Positions 11,584-23,089 of a stretch of 64,000 nucleotides of DNA are shown piece by piece. The notes under the pieces are model-generated. The model did no database searches. It was not told where the DNA came from and worked only from the letters and a program-made list of their open reading frames with translations. The stretch's first letter is position 1. Each line of letters begins with the position of its first letter. This DNA is from Gymnothorax reevesii (lineage: Eukaryota > Chordata > Actinopteri > Anguilliformes > Muraenidae), in the NCBI GenBank assembly GCA_029721435.1, contig CM056588.1:37279430-37343429 (forward strand), written 5' to 3'. Position numbers and translations under genes: made by a program.

Positions 11584-13240
11584 GTTTAAGGAATGCTGCT
11601 TACATATTTTGAACACATATTTGTACCTTTATTTCCTTTTGTGCTCTATATTCTAGATTATGGCAATTTTTATTTCAATATTTAAATGTTCATCTTTGTT
11701 CATAATTACCAGTATTAATTTCTTTCAGAGTAAAAATATTATGTATGATAAAAATAAGTCCTGAATATTCACTCATTCACAGCCTGAGCCAGGTGAGTGG
11801 CTTAGGTAGAGCCAATTTAAACGTAGTAATTCCTATTCAGTTGCCGAGTTACTACCTGTTAGCTATAAGTGGGACCCATTTCTTAAGTCCAAGCAGTTTT
11901 AACACTGCAGTTGCTTACAAACCACAGCTTTCATGGTATTAATAAATGGTTTTTTTTTTTTTACTTGAAGCAATTGCTGTCTTTTCTCATAATTTTCTTC
12001 TCAGTGCCAGAATGCCTAATTTATGCGTTAAAATCACAATTTTTTCCTCTGGGGGGGATCCCCCAGATCCCCTACAGGGTTTAGTATTTCACCTTTTTCA
12101 TCCATCTTGAGTTTGCAGGTATGTTATCAGTATCCAGGTCGTGTCTGCTGTAGGTGTACTGCAGGGCAGATGCATCAATTCTGTTCTGTGTTGGCAGAGG
12201 TACGACGGATTGATGGATGACCGTGCATCACCCCAGCAACGACGGGCGTAATCTCAGGGGGGGCGTGTTAATAGGGAGACTCCCCCCCACCACAATGTGC
12301 TGTGCTGAACGTAACATCGATAGCGAAAATAAAACGTATTCTCAAGGACACGACGGCTTCAGTTGTTCCGTCCCCCCTAATCATACCTGTTTCTCCCATT
12401 TGGCAAACGGCGAACAGTAAGTGCGAGGAATTGGGTCACTGAAGCAGCAACAGCATAGACAAGTCAAGGCACTACTTAAGTAGTGCATTACTTGGCTTAG
12501 CCACGAAAAAGTAGCCAAATGCGTGGGATACACTACAACTCCTGCAATGGTGTCAACTAGTAGTTTCCGATACTGATTTAACCAAAGCCATGGTCCCTTG
12601 ACACCTCCTCTACCAAGTTAAAGCAAGTGTGCTTTTAGGTTGCCGGCCATAGGCCAGTAGCCTATTGTCGTCACTTTGCGTCCGGCGGCGTCGGCCGTTT
12701 AAAGCCGCATCTCAAAAACGGTCCAATTAAATTTTTAATTTGGGGATACGATCAAACTGGTCATCAAGTTAATGCCTGAGCAAAAATTTTTTTGATTGAA
12801 TCATTCGTTTAGACTTGGCGGCCATTTTTATGTTGAAAATGGCCATTTTTGGCACTGAGGTGCAATTTTCCCAAAAACTGTGATGATTTTTTTTTAATCG
12901 TAGCAATGGAATCAGTATCGTGACCTGCTTCAACGGGATAAACAGCATTTTGATTGAATAGCTCCTTCATAGTGCCGCCTAGGCAACGTGTCTGAACGTC
13001 ATCATTTTTCGGGGTGTTTTGTGCTATAACTCTGTTAATATAGCATTTAGAGCTTAGGTTTGTATGTGGCACCTACAGTAATCAGGTTTGCCTAACATTG
13101 TGAGTCAGTCAGGCCTCAAGGTTCCCCAACTACCACAGGTCAACTTTCAATTACATCCCGAGGTACGTGTTTTCACACGCATGGGATCTGTGATTTTTTT
13201 ATTTTTGTGAATTTGTTGGCCGTGGCCAGCATGCCAGGTA
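11584..13240. other. No gene seen (copy A; matches 44629-46300)
   Basis: AT-rich sequence shared by both copies. Visible items are a GGGGGGGATCCCCC palindrome near 12051, a pair of AGTAGTGC motifs around 12479 and a GCCGGCCATAGGCC palindrome near 12641. Frames at 12217-12420 and 12809-13072 have no recognisable domain. Confidence 0.6.
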
Positions 13241-13565
13241 TTTAAGGGGTTGCAAGTGTGTCGTACTGATGTAGCAAGTCATTCGTGATGCCCACGTGTG
13301 GGCTGCAAGTCATCTGGCGCTTTTAGATCGTAAGTTCAGCGTGCGACTCGTGAGTTTTAGGTGCGCATCACAGAAGGCTGTGGCACGAATCTCTTACTGG
13401 GTACGCACATGTTTACTCATTGTACGGGACTCGTGCAGCTCACTTACTGCGATCGCAAGATGCCCCTACTGGCTTCCTACGGCACCTGCGTTTATCATGA
13501 CGCTTTTCCAGTGGGTATAAAAGGTGATCATCTTTGTTCTTCTCATCATCATCTTCAGCATCATC

Positions 13566-13791
13566 ATGGCTGCACCATTGAAAATGCAACATCATGCTGA
13601 TCAAGGAGGAAGAAGACTGTGAAGCTCTTATATTAGTGCTCATCAGAAACCGTCGCAAGCGACAGAGAAAACGCCGGCTTTTCTGGACCAAACCATGGTT
13701 GGAGAGGAGGGCCATGTTATACGATGCTTGGGTGTGTCGTGGAGCACGTGCGTGCCATGTACGCTTTCTGCGCAACGGCCGTGCGTGCTAG
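13566..13791 (+). pseudogene. Harbinger-transposase-like N-terminus, copy A
   Basis: The first ATG (13566) follows a TATA box (GTATAAAAGG at about 13516) by some 50 bp. Its frame fails after 18 codons because five bases present in copy B are missing near 13595. In the shifted frame the protein continues as IKEEEDCEALILVLIRNRRK, then RQRKRRLFWTKPWLERRAM. An acidic start, a basic cluster and the FW-x-KPWL-x-RR signature are characteristic of HARBI1/PIF-type transposase N-termini. The DDE nuclease domain is absent. This copy is a remnant. Confidence 0.55.
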
Positions 13792-14734
13792 ATGAAGCAA
13801 GCACACAACAAGCACGAAACACGAAAAGTTGCACGCACATTTCACGTATGTCCCACGTGCAGGCCCAGTATCATATGGCTAATCGTGGAGAACGAAAGTG
13901 TTGAGTGAGGTGCGTGTGCGTGCCTTTTACGTGTCTGCAAGTGACATTTGATCGTTAACATTCCATTTTAAACTTGCGACACACGCAAGGGTCACGCATG
14001 CCTCCCCTGTCTTGCCCTTGCGGCCTGGCTACGTGCCGAGTTTTCCTGTGTGCACGCAGAAAATAATTTGCATGCCAATTTTCTTTAGGCATGCAAACAT
14101 TACACTGCCAATAAAAAAAGAATCACAATGATATTCTGAATAAAGAGCGCATCACTGCTTGTGTGGGGAAAACAATGAACTAAGGATGTCCAAATTTATT
14201 CGTAAAATCGGGTGTGAGAGCAGGTTTTTGTTTTACCTCAGCACTACTACACTTCATTCTACTTATCCGGGTCTTGATTGCAAAGCTTAATTAGTCAAAT
14301 AAGTGTCTGAGTGCTTGGCTAAAAAAAAAAAAAAACATCCACAAACACCAGCCCTTTTCAGATAAGATTGAAACAGACCAAAGATAAAAATAAATGAATG
14401 GAAAACTGAGCTGTCTTAATTCCCCAGTGTCAGAGTTTCTCATTGAAAGACGCAAAGAGCAGTTTCTGTTGGACTGTGGATTGTCACTGCCATGGTGCCC
14501 TGCCCAGACAGACATGGACAGACATACACTCAAGTCAGCACTTAAAAGTTTTGGAAATTGACAACATGATTGTGATTTTAGCTGTGGACCATAAAATATT
14601 TGAGTTGAAATGAAGTAATAAATATGCGTTTAAAGTGCCGACCTTCGGCTTTAATGTGTGGATATAAACTTTGGGATTATCTGAAATTTATAGGAATTAA
14701 TGCATTTTTATGAGGTACCCCACCCCATGTTTAG

Positions 14735-15060
14735 AGGGGTAGTTCGGGATTTTTCACATGAATCTGTATGGCATCACCGTCTTTAGTCTCGTGCACACAC
14801 ACTGACTTTCCCCCGACAGTGTCCTGTGAGCCGAGTTCTGTCCAGTTTTGGTCAAAGCGAAAGTAGTTCCGGCAGGTGTCCTGGGGTCTGCAAAGTAAAA
14901 CGTTTTTCTTCTCAAAACAGTATGTGTTCGAACTAGTGATTTATTTGCATAACAAAACCCTGGTGATCCAAAAAGTCACATCTTGTAATTGCTTGGGGCT
15001 ACTTTATCTCAATAGTGATCACTGTGCGCTGTCACTGCTAACAGCTGTGCGCACTAGCCA
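14735..15060. mobile_element. Left terminal inverted repeat of Kolobok-type element (copy A)
   Basis: Matches the left arm of 47782-49096 from AGGGGTAGTTCGGG onward. The flanking target site has changed from TTAA to TTAG (14731-14734). The rest of the element, including the THAP exon, is missing. At 15061 the sequence switches to another repeat. Confidence 0.8.
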
Positions 15061-15415
15061 CTATTTCAGGGTGGCCTTTTATTGTGGACAGTATAAGGTA
15101 CACCTGTGCACTAATCATGGTGTCTGATGAGCATCTTGATGTGGCACACCTGTGAGGTGGGATGGATTGTCTCAGCAAAGCAAAAGTGCTCACTATCACA
15201 CATTTAGACAGATTTGTGAACAATGTTTGAGAGAAATGGTAATATTGTGTATCTGGAATGAATTTTAGATCTTTGAGTCCATCTCATGACATGGGAGCAA
15301 AAACAAAAGTGTTGCGTTTATATTTTTGTTGAGTGTGGATATATAGGAAAATTCACAAAAACAATTTTACAATTTAAAATGTTAGATTTTCAATAAATGA
15401 CTTGAGCCCCCAATT
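15061..15415. repeat. Interspersed-repeat tail
   Basis: The block from GGGTGGCCTTTTATTGTGG to GTTGCGTTTATATTTTTGTT resembles an abundant fish repeat end that I recall but cannot name. It abuts the broken Kolobok arm. Its last 70 bases lead into the LTR at 15416. No coding sequence. Confidence 0.45.
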
Positions 15416-15887
15416 TGTTATGGCCCCAATTTGTTATGACATTAACGACAGCAAAGGATGACAGACAAAAATTTTCTAACTAAAACACATTTAATTAAAC
15501 AAAGGCAACTAACAACAAACTACTCTACTCTACAGACCAAGACTGATTATATACACAAAATGAAATATTTACAGTCCCTTTGGTGGGTTGCTTGGTGAGG
15601 AAAATGCTCTAACACAGGCAAAAATCCACTAAAAGCTTCACAGGTCTTGAACAGAATGACAGGTCTGGTCACATGTATCCTTCACCTAACAATTTCTCCT
15701 ACTACCTTACTGTCTCTGTTCTCCTTATATACTCTTTTGCAGACCCCACCCACATTTAGAATTCTTTTTTTAAAATTTTCTGATACTTGCCCCAGACATG
15801 CCCAGAACATGTCCAAACCTAGCTCCAGTCTGGGCTCAACAAAAAAAAGGTAAATACTACCATCTAGTGGCCTAAATTCACATTACA
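15416..15887 (-). mobile_element. Third LTR of the same family
   Basis: This unit of about 472 bp is clearly related to 8760-9257 but more diverged, with several small deletions. It is an independent insertion. Just beyond its 3' edge on the minus strand the sequence reads AATTGGGGGCTCAAG, which resembles a proline-tRNA primer-binding site. That would make it a 5' LTR with nearly all internal sequence lost. The adjacent CCCCAATTTGTTATG is also tandemly doubled, so a local duplication is an alternative. Confidence 0.65.
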
Positions 15888-15929
15888 CTGGCAAAAGTAT
15901 ATATACACCTCTCTATCGATCTCTCTACC

Positions 15930-15957
15930 TATATATATATATATATGTATATATTTT
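15930..15957. repeat. AT microsatellite
   Basis: A run of TA dinucleotides with one G interruption, directly after a CTCTCTATC-rich stretch. Confidence 0.9.
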
Positions 15958-16587
15958 ATTCAACTCAGATCTGTTGATTTGGAAAATTGAGATTGCTTAT
16001 TTAATTGTGAAGCCCTTTGTCTTGTTCCAGGAATGATTGAAGTTAAGCATTTTATTATTCGTGCTAATCCTAATCATAAAGTTGGATGATATTTCGATTA
16101 TATAACAGTCATTTTTGTTTTATTAGGAGCTGTTAAGGAGGAGTCTAATGGCTCAAATTGGCAGTTGAATGAGGAAAGGCAGAGAATGAAAAATTGGCGA
16201 AATGGACTTGATTGTCCTCAAGACATAGGATTTACGGGCCAGTGAAAAATGTTTTTAAGGAAACATTATTTTCAGTATGTGGGGGGGAAAGTTATCTAGC
16301 CTCATGTCCTCTATGTGAGAGTGTGTAATTTATATGACAGCTGTGTGTGCATCATGCAAATGATGTGCTGCAGTGGAAGCTTCTAGGGATGGAAGAGAGG
16401 CCCAGTTGCTGGTTGTTGGTTCGGAACACTCTAGCAGCTTGGGTTCCTGACTTGCGGCTGTAGAGGTGAAGTTGGGTTCTGGTTCAAGGCTCTAAACCCA
16501 ACCTGCTCCAGGTCTTGAGCCCCGCATCTCTCTGTCCTGTCCTGCTTGCAAATGTTCTGTTCTGTTTGGCATCTCTCCCAGGATATC

Positions 16588-18114
16588 TTACTCATCCGAA
16601 TCGCTCTCGTCACTAAGTTCAGAGATCACTTCGATTTTCGGTCGGCGTGCATACTCGAAAGGGAAAAAGTCCATTTCCTTCAGTTCTTCAAGATCTACAT
16701 CCTCCAAATCAGGAAGGTCATCTATGCACAGCTGGCTGTAGTCATTCACATCAATGGTCTCAATCTGGTGGTCACTATCCAGCTTCGTAACCAGTGGACC
16801 TTGAGTGGCCATCTGTGTCCGCTGCCCTGCCATTGGCTCTGCTTCCTCGGTGTCCTTCCTCCATGCTCGCTGAACACTAATTGGCTGGACCTCTGCATTG
16901 TCCTTCCTTTGGGTTTGCAGGATGCAGATTGGTTGAGCAGAAGGTGAATGAGCTGAGGAGGTCTGGGTATCTGTGTCCAGGTCCACTGGAGCCGTCTCCT
17001 CTGTCACAAGGGCAACAGTCTCCAGGAGGTCCTGGTGCTCCTCCAGGATGTCCTTCTGTTTATGAGAGACTGCCGTCTCTGAGCGGTCGAGGAGCTCGGA
17101 GTTCTGCTCCTCCACGGTGGTCTCCTGCTCTGCTCTCAGTAACTGTTTTTTGGCCTCCTCTTTACGGGCTGTCAGCCAGTCCAGGCTCTCCTGGATCTTC
17201 CTCCTCTCCCGAGTTGCCCAGGCCTCCCTCTCCCTTCTCTCGGCCTCCAGGCCTCCGCTCGCCCAAGCCTCCGCACATGCCCTGTCCTTCGGGAGCACAG
17301 GACTGTCGTCCAGGTAGGTCAGCTTTCTGAGTCGCACGATCAGTGTCTTCCTGTAGTTGGGGATCTTCTTGATGACCTCATTTCCATTCAGGATCAGAAT
17401 ACGCAATTCAGGCATTGCTTCCAGGACGGTAAGAATGTCTGGATCATTCAGCTGATTGTATGACAGATCGAGGACGCTGATCTTGGAGCAGTGCGCTAGG
17501 TGTGCAATGTCCTGCACCGTCTGCAGCTTATTATGGGATATCTGCAGAGTGTTGAGCTCCGACAGGCAGGATATGTTTTCAATGACCGTGATGTAGTTAT
17601 TGCAGAGGTTGAGAGTGCCCAGTTTTGTAAGGCTTTCCAGGTTCTCAATTTTCCTTATCAGGTTTTCGTGAAGGTACAGGCAGCACAGCTCTGTTTGGGC
17701 CTCCAGATTCTGGATCTGCAGCAGGCCATTGCACTGCAGCCAAAGACACTTCAGCCCCTTGTATTCCTCCAGGTTCTCAATGGTGGAGAACCCTTTGCAA
17801 TGTAGGTAGAGGGTGTCATTCAGATAAGGGGTGATGTACAATTTGTTCAGCTTGCAGTGAGTTCTTAAAAACTCTTTTGTCATTCTTATACCGGTGTCCT
17901 TCTCTTTTTTGACCAACTGGGACGGCAGGGCGTTACCCTTCACCTCGCGAGGGCTTTTGGCTTCTTTCCTCTCCTCTGTGGTAACGTCCCCACCCAGTGA
18001 GGCCGGCGTCGCGACCTCTTGCTGGGGCGTCTCAGCATCGACAGTGTGTTCCAGGCGAACCTCTTCCTGCTCTGCTCCGGTCTGTTCTTCCAAGTCGCAC
18101 TTCCGCGGCTGCAT
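16588..18114 (-). CDS. dnaaf1: Dynein axonemal assembly factor 1-like, intronless
   Basis: An uninterrupted 508-codon frame. Residues about 78-100 read [11 protein letters not shown]...LYITPYLND, followed by about six leucine-rich repeats (about 100-250, units such as [11 protein letters not shown] and [14 protein letters not shown]). An LRR-cap segment follows ([17 protein letters not shown], about 254-270), then [14 protein letters not shown], a charged coiled coil (about 285-335) and an acidic tail with [12 protein letters not shown]. This order and these motifs identify DNAAF1 (LRRC50), a cytoplasmic factor needed to preassemble outer and inner dynein arms of motile cilia. Vertebrate DNAAF1 genes are normally multi-exon, so a single exon points to a retrocopy that has stayed intact. 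No poly(A) tract or target duplication was seen. It lies 0.7 kb from the coiled-coil exon array on the same strand. An alternative is lineage-specific intron loss in the main gene. Confidence 0.9.
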   Translation of the reverse strand: MQPRKCDLEEQTGAEQEEVRLEHTVDAETPQQEVATPASLGGDVTTEERKEAKSPREVKGNALPSQLVKKEKDTGIRMTKEFLRTHCKLNKLYITPYLNDTLYLHCKGFSTIENLEEYKGLKCLWLQCNGLLQIQNLEAQTELCCLYLHENLIRKIENLESLTKLGTLNLCNNYITVIENISCLSELNTLQISHNKLQTVQDIAHLAHCSKISVLDLSYNQLNDPDILTVLEAMPELRILILNGNEVIKKIPNYRKTLIVRLRKLTYLDDSPVLPKDRACAEAWASGGLEAERREREAWATRERRKIQESLDWLTARKEEAKKQLLRAEQETTVEEQNSELLDRSETAVSHKQKDILEEHQDLLETVALVTEETAPVDLDTDTQTSSAHSPSAQPICILQTQRKDNAEVQPISVQRAWRKDTEEAEPMAGQRTQMATQGPLVTKLDSDHQIETIDVNDYSQLCIDDLPDLEDVDLEELKEMDFFPFEYARRPKIEVISELSDESDSDE

Positions 18115-18146
18115 TCGTTTTCACCGTTAAGGTAGACGCGTTTCCC

Positions 18147-18160
18147 GTTACCATAGAAAA
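18147..18160. promoter_or_regulatory. RFX X-box-like motif upstream of DNAAF1-like ORF
   Basis: GTTACC-AT-AGAAAA resembles the RFX X-box (GTNRCC, 0-3 bases, RGYAAC) with one good half and one imperfect half. It lies about 33 bp upstream of the start codon. X-boxes drive many ciliary genes. The match is imperfect and short. Confidence 0.3.
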
Positions 18161-18204
18161 CCAAAAAAAAACACACAAAAACATTAACAAAAGTCTTTAT
18201 CTCT

Positions 18205-18300
18205 CGAATTCAAATTCAAATGTGCTTTATTGGAATGACAAAACATTATTTGAGTATTGCCAAAGCATGGAACAATTGTGTAGCAAGAGCCCTCTCGATC
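18205..18300. repeat. Dispersed fish-repeat fragment
   Basis: AATTCAAATGTGCTTTATTGG...ATTGCCAAAGCATGG resembles a common fish repeat tail known to me only by memory. It is followed by a CTCTATATCT-rich simple stretch to 18345. Confidence 0.4.
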
Positions 18301-18839
18301 TCTCTCACACTATTTCTATCTCTATATCTCTCTATATTTCTATGCAGCTTCAGGTTGCAGGTACCGCTGATTGTCTGTGGAAAACCATGTGACTAATCAA
18401 AGAGGCACCTATTAGGGAAATTCTGTAGTGGAAATGTCTAATAAAATGTACATTATGCATTTTCTGGGTATCTATGAGCCTAAACAACGTACATTATGTC
18501 CAAAACTATCAGACAACATGCAACAAAGGGTTAAATTATGCTAAGAACACCGAGCAAAACCTAGAGGACCAACGTGTGCTGGCGTGAACTGATCCCCATT
18601 GGTGTGGTTATGGGGGAAAAAAAAATATGTGATCTCTGTTTTTGCATTATGTCTGTAAGTGTAAACATTATGCTACATGCTGTACAGTTAACGTAGGCTG
18701 CAATGTTTAGCTCAGGATTCCATGAGTGAATTTATGCACTTTTAGTTCTGGTTAGGATGTCAGATGGTGAACATGGACTCATGGGAAGTATCACTATTCA
18801 TCAACATTTTAAGAATAATCTTGCAGACTGTAAACTTGC

Positions 18840-18914
18840 CTCCGCTGTCGCCTGTATTGATAAATCAATTGGCTCAGCCGTGACGCCTGCGTTCTGCTCA
18901 ATCATTGCTTCCAT
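18840..18914 (-). CDS. Coiled-coil micro-exon 1 of the array (lowest position)
   Basis: 75 bp, 25 codons starting MEAMIEQNAG, bounded by acceptor ATGCAG and a GC donor (GCAAGTTTAC). It has diverged most from the consensus and has a proline, so the coiled coil is weakened. Nearest array exon to the DNAAF1-like gene. Confidence 0.5.
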
Positions 18915-19429
18915 CTGCATCTAGATGGAAAGAATCATTTCCAGTTCAGACATGAAAATATGTCACTCATTTTGCATTAATAATGATGCACATTATACTG
19001 TACGTGATGATCACTGATTTAGTTTTAGGCCGATGATCCTGAAATCACAACTATATTGGGTGTACATACGAAAAATAAGAAGTTACATCATGCAACCTCT
19101 GAAACACAGCCATGGTTAGCTTGCCACAAATGAGTTTAACTAGTTCAGGCAGGAAACTCGAGAAGAGCTACATCAGCTGACAGCAGCCTGGTAAGCTACC
19201 GGGACGTCAGCATCAGCAGGCACATAATTGGAGGATACACATCACAAGGTCATACAGTGATCTATTTGAATGATAGATTGAAATTGAATGAAAGTCACAC
19301 TCGGCCATGCAGTTTCAAGGACACCCACGCCTGTTCACTGTCCCTCGCCTCGAGCTACTCCAGAACTGGATAATAACTTAACTTTTCGCTATTTGAAAAC
19401 TTGGTCTAGAAGCATTATTCGCACACGTA

Positions 19430-21019
19430 CAGTGCCCTCTGTAATCATTGGCACCCCTGGTTATGATTTGTTCTTTAGCTTCTAATAAATTCAGTTTTTT
19501 TCTAAATTATATAGGACCAAAATGAATAAAAGAGGAAAATCCAACCTTTAATTCAAGTGCATTTATCCAGTGGGAAAAAAATCCCACATTAAGAAATAAT
19601 TCTTTTACATCAAATCATGTGTCCCACAATTATTAGCACCCCTCATGTTAATACTTTGTACAACCCCCTTTTGCCAACAAAACAGCTCCTAAAAAAATCT
19701 CCTATAATGTTTCACAAGATGGGAGGATACAGAAAGAGGGATCTTCCACCATTCCTCTTTGCACAATCTCTCTAAATCATCCTGCAACCTGGGTCCTCTC
19801 CTCTGCACTCTCCTCTTCAGCTCACTCCACAGGTTTTCAATAGGGTTGAGGTCTGGGGACTGAGATGTCCATGGGAGGAGCTTGATTCTGTGTCTGGTAA
19901 ACCATTTCTGTGTAGATTTGGCCACGTTTAGGGTCATTATCTTGCTGAAAGACCCAGTGATGACCCATCATCAACTTTCGTGCAGAGGCCACCAGATTTT
20001 GATTTAAAATGTCCTGGTATTTCAAATTGATCATGATGCCATGCACCCTAATAAGGTTCCCAGGGCCTCTGGAAGAGAAACAGGCCCACAGCATCACCGA
20101 TCCTCCCCCATACTTCACAGTGGGCATGAGGTGCTTTTTTGCATACTCATCTTTTGTGTTCCGCCAGACCGACTTGGAGCTTTTTGGCAACAAATACTCT
20201 ATCTTGGTCTCATCTGACCAAAGCACATGGTCCCAGCTGAAGTTCCAGTACCGCTTAGCGAACTCCAGACGTTTGCGTTTATGATTGTGAGTGATAAAAG
20301 GTTTTTTCCGTGCATGCCTCCCAAACAGCTTATTGTCATGTAGATGGCGCCTGATGGTTGTTTTGGAGATTGTTGTTTTGCAATTCTTTAACAGTGAGCT
20401 TTGGAGAACTTTTTAATTCTCGTACCATCCTCCTCACTGTGCGTGGTGGCAAAATAACCTTGCGTCCTTGTCCGGGCTTGTTTACCACAGTTCCAGTTAT
20501 TTTAAACTTCTTAATGATTCCTCTGACAGTACGTATGGGCAGGTGCAGGCGAATGGCTATTTTCTTGTAGCCATTGCCTGACTTGTGAAGGTCGACACAC
20601 ATCTGCCTTACTTGAATGGTGTTTTCCTTTGTCTTTCCCATGTTGAATAGTGGATAAGAGAAATGGCCTCTGTGTTACGTCATATTTTTACCCTAGGTAT
20701 TCAGGAAGTGATGAATTACTAATTAAATGTTCCTAAATACTCTGATCAACTTTGCAAATGACTGTAAAAATGACAGAAATACTTCAATTTATTTCCTAGG
20801 AATTGTTAGGAGTGCCAATAATTGTGGAACAGGTAATTTTATGAAAAATAATTATTTCTTAGTCAGGAATTTTTTTTCCCCCTTAAATATAACCTTCAAC
20901 TCAAGTGAATTTTTTTCTGCAATTTTCGGTGTGAGAGTATGCTTTTGCAATAATAATTTAATTTATATTAAGGCTTTTACCACATCTTAACCAGGGGTGC
21001 CAATGATTACGGAGGGCTG
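19430..21019 (-). mobile_element. Tc1-type element in the array
   Basis: 1590 bp between TA dinucleotides. Inverted ends are CAGTGCCCTCTGTAATCATT and its counterpart ending GATTACGGAGGGCTG. It inserted into spacer sequence of the coiled-coil array. The transposase runs on the minus strand (see next entry). Another end of the same family lies at 57631. Confidence 0.93.
19689..20641 (-). pseudogene. Tc1 transposase with two frameshifts
   Basis: The start MGKTKENTIQVRQMCVDLHK leads into a paired-type helix-turn-helix, then KPGQGRKVILPPRTVRRMV. A one-base shift near 20380 breaks the frame. The middle piece has LWSDETKIE (first catalytic aspartate) and VFQQDND (second). A two-base loss near 19935 breaks the frame again before SPDLNPIENLW (third acidic residue). 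All three catalytic acids survive, so decay is recent compared with the other Tc1 copies here. Confidence 0.88.
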
Positions 21020-21914
21020 TAGATGCTTGGCAATATGAAACTGTAGCAATGCGAAGAACGATATCACACTGACACTCATCTCTGACTCATGGGGAGACTG
21101 GCTATGGAGACACTTCTGAAAAATACGTAGCGCATATTTCAAATTTCGAAGTTTCCACAGTCGGTAAAATGTAATGTCGATAATTCAGAGCATTCCTATG
21201 CTAAAAGATATCAGCATGGACAGGAAAAAAATGATTTTTAATTATACTAGCGATGTCAAACAAATCTTAAGGGACCAAATTAGTTGATTGTGTCTAGTGA
21301 TCCCATTTAAGTGTGTTTATCAAAGGGAGAAAGTGATCGCTTTCCTTTTTCATTTCGCTTGATAAGTGTAAACATTATTCTACATGCTTTGCAGTTTACA
21401 TAGATTAGAATGTTTACCTCAGGATTCCATGAGTGAGTTTATGCAATTTTAGCGACGCGTTTGATGAGAGATATGAAACAAAGGCTCATAGGTAATATAT
21501 TCTACTGGCCAAAGATTTTTCAGATTTTTAATGGTGCACAAAGTGCAATGTGACCCCTTGGTTTTGGGGAAGGCAATTATATAGCATGCCTTCGTTACAT
21601 AAAATTGTTCACGTCCAAGTGACATAAAATCATGTAACGCAAAGGCATTGGAACTCAATTATAAAAGATTGTAGTCAGTGATCAATCAGTCAAGACGGCT
21701 TTAAAATGTGGTCTTAGGTTTGGAATTCACCCAAAACCTGTTGGGTTCCTATATTTTAAGCACTGAAATATTTCACGTGCAAAAAATAAGGGAAGTACAG
21801 TTGATGTGCATTTTTTTTTTTTTTTTAAATCTGAGGGTGGCCCCAAATTTGTGGCCTGTAGTTCAGCTTTTAGCCTACATTTTAAATTGAAGTTTCCACA
21901 GGCTGCAAACTTAC

Positions 21915-21986
21915 CTCCGCTTTCTCAAGGACAATCTTAGGAAGTATCTCAGATATAGCAGCTAATTTCAGTTCATAGTCTGCTTT
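21915..21986 (-). CDS. Coiled-coil micro-exon 2
   Basis: About 72 bp encoding KADYELKLAAISEILPKIVL then EKAE, with donor GTAAGT intact. The acceptor AG is altered (ACATACAAAAAG), so splicing may be shifted or lost. Confidence 0.5.
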
Positions 21987-22170
21987 TTGTATGTCGACGG
22001 AAAAAAAATAACATTTCGGGGGGGGGATCACTTTTTTCTGCATAATTTAGCATGTTAGATAGCTATTTTGGAAAATTAAGACAGTTTAGGATGTAAGATA
22101 CTGACACACAAACTCAAAGGCAATATTGACAATATCTTAAGAATAAGGTTTCCATAGACTGTAAACTTAC

Positions 22171-22242
22171 TTCCGTTCTCTCCAGGACTCGTTTACTCGT
22201 CTCCGACATGGCGGGGAGTCTCTGCTCATTCTCCACTTTTTC
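22171..22242 (-). CDS. Coiled-coil micro-exon 3
   Basis: 72 bp, 24 codons: EKVENEQRLPAMSETSKRVL then ERTE. Acceptor AAATACAG and donor GTAAGT are both good. Confidence 0.6.
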
Positions 22243-22742
22243 CTGTATTTAGATGAATGCAAAATTACGACATCACAAATTCCATGAAAATGGAAAAATT
22301 TCAGCCTTTTTGCTATTTGGGTCAAATACCAAAGGTGTTTTTGGCTTTTTTTGGGTAAATATTTTTGGTGGCCGAAAATTCCGGGCATCCATACTCTCAA
22401 CTACATTGAGCAAGAAAAAACTTTTTTTATTCTGATTAGGCCAGGTATATCGAAAAAACCCTGAAAGACTTATTTGTACTGGTGGCAAGCGATTTGTTTA
22501 AGTGTGCTGACCAAAGCAAAGGGGAAAACATCTCTCCCGTTTACCATTATGCCTAATTAGTGTAATTATTACGCCACAAGCTTTACAATTCACATAGACT
22601 GCAAAGTTTGCCTGAACATCCCATGGGTGAGTTTATGCAACTTTAGTTATGTTTAGGACACAAGATACTGAACCACAGACTTATTGGAAATACAGTTATT
22701 TATCTACCTTTTAAGAAGAAAGTATCGACAGATTAAACTTAC

Positions 22743-22817
22743 CTCCGTTTTCTCCAGGACTAGTTTATCAATCGTTCCAGACATGGAGGCTAGTTTCTGC
22801 TCACAATCTGCTTTTTC
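22743..22817 (-). CDS. Coiled-coil micro-exon 4
   Basis: 75 bp, 25 codons: EKADCEQKLASMSGTIDKLV then LEKTE. Acceptor AAAAATAG and donor GTAAGT are intact. Close to the array consensus. Confidence 0.6.
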
Positions 22818-23089
22818 CTATTTTTAGGAGGAAAACATCACGTATTTCTCAGGAGTGCAAAGATTCTAGTGGCGGCCAGTTCATTGGATTTATGCTCTTC
22901 CCTGATTTTGGATATTTATGAACAACTGACATTTGCATTATAGGAAACAATTTATTGCCATCATTTAGGTCCCTTATTCTGTTTAACACTGTCATTATGA
23001 TGTGAGTAGATAAGAGATATTGAACCATAGACTCATAGGAAATATAGCTATTTGACAACATTTAAAGAATGTTTCATGAACAGTACATT

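Larger units (their letters stand above)
1033..15060. repeat. Segmental duplication, copy A
   Basis: The order and sequence match 29489-48106 with scattered substitutions and indels. Copy A lacks three blocks that copy B has: about 190 bp after 1421, about 165 bp at 1823-1827 (right arm of the palindromic repeat) and about 4.2 kb at 11253. It also lacks 27 bp at the right end of its Tc1 element. Homology ends at 15060, inside the left inverted repeat of a Kolobok-type element. All shared transposon insertions have the same flanks in both copies, so they predate the duplication. A haplotype-collapse or assembly duplication cannot be excluded from sequence alone. Confidence 0.93.

Noticed and set aside
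16881..17330. 149-codon plus-strand ORF antisense to the DNAAF1-like gene
   Set aside because: Shadow frame of the coiled-coil coding region on the other strand; serine/proline-rich and without a domain.
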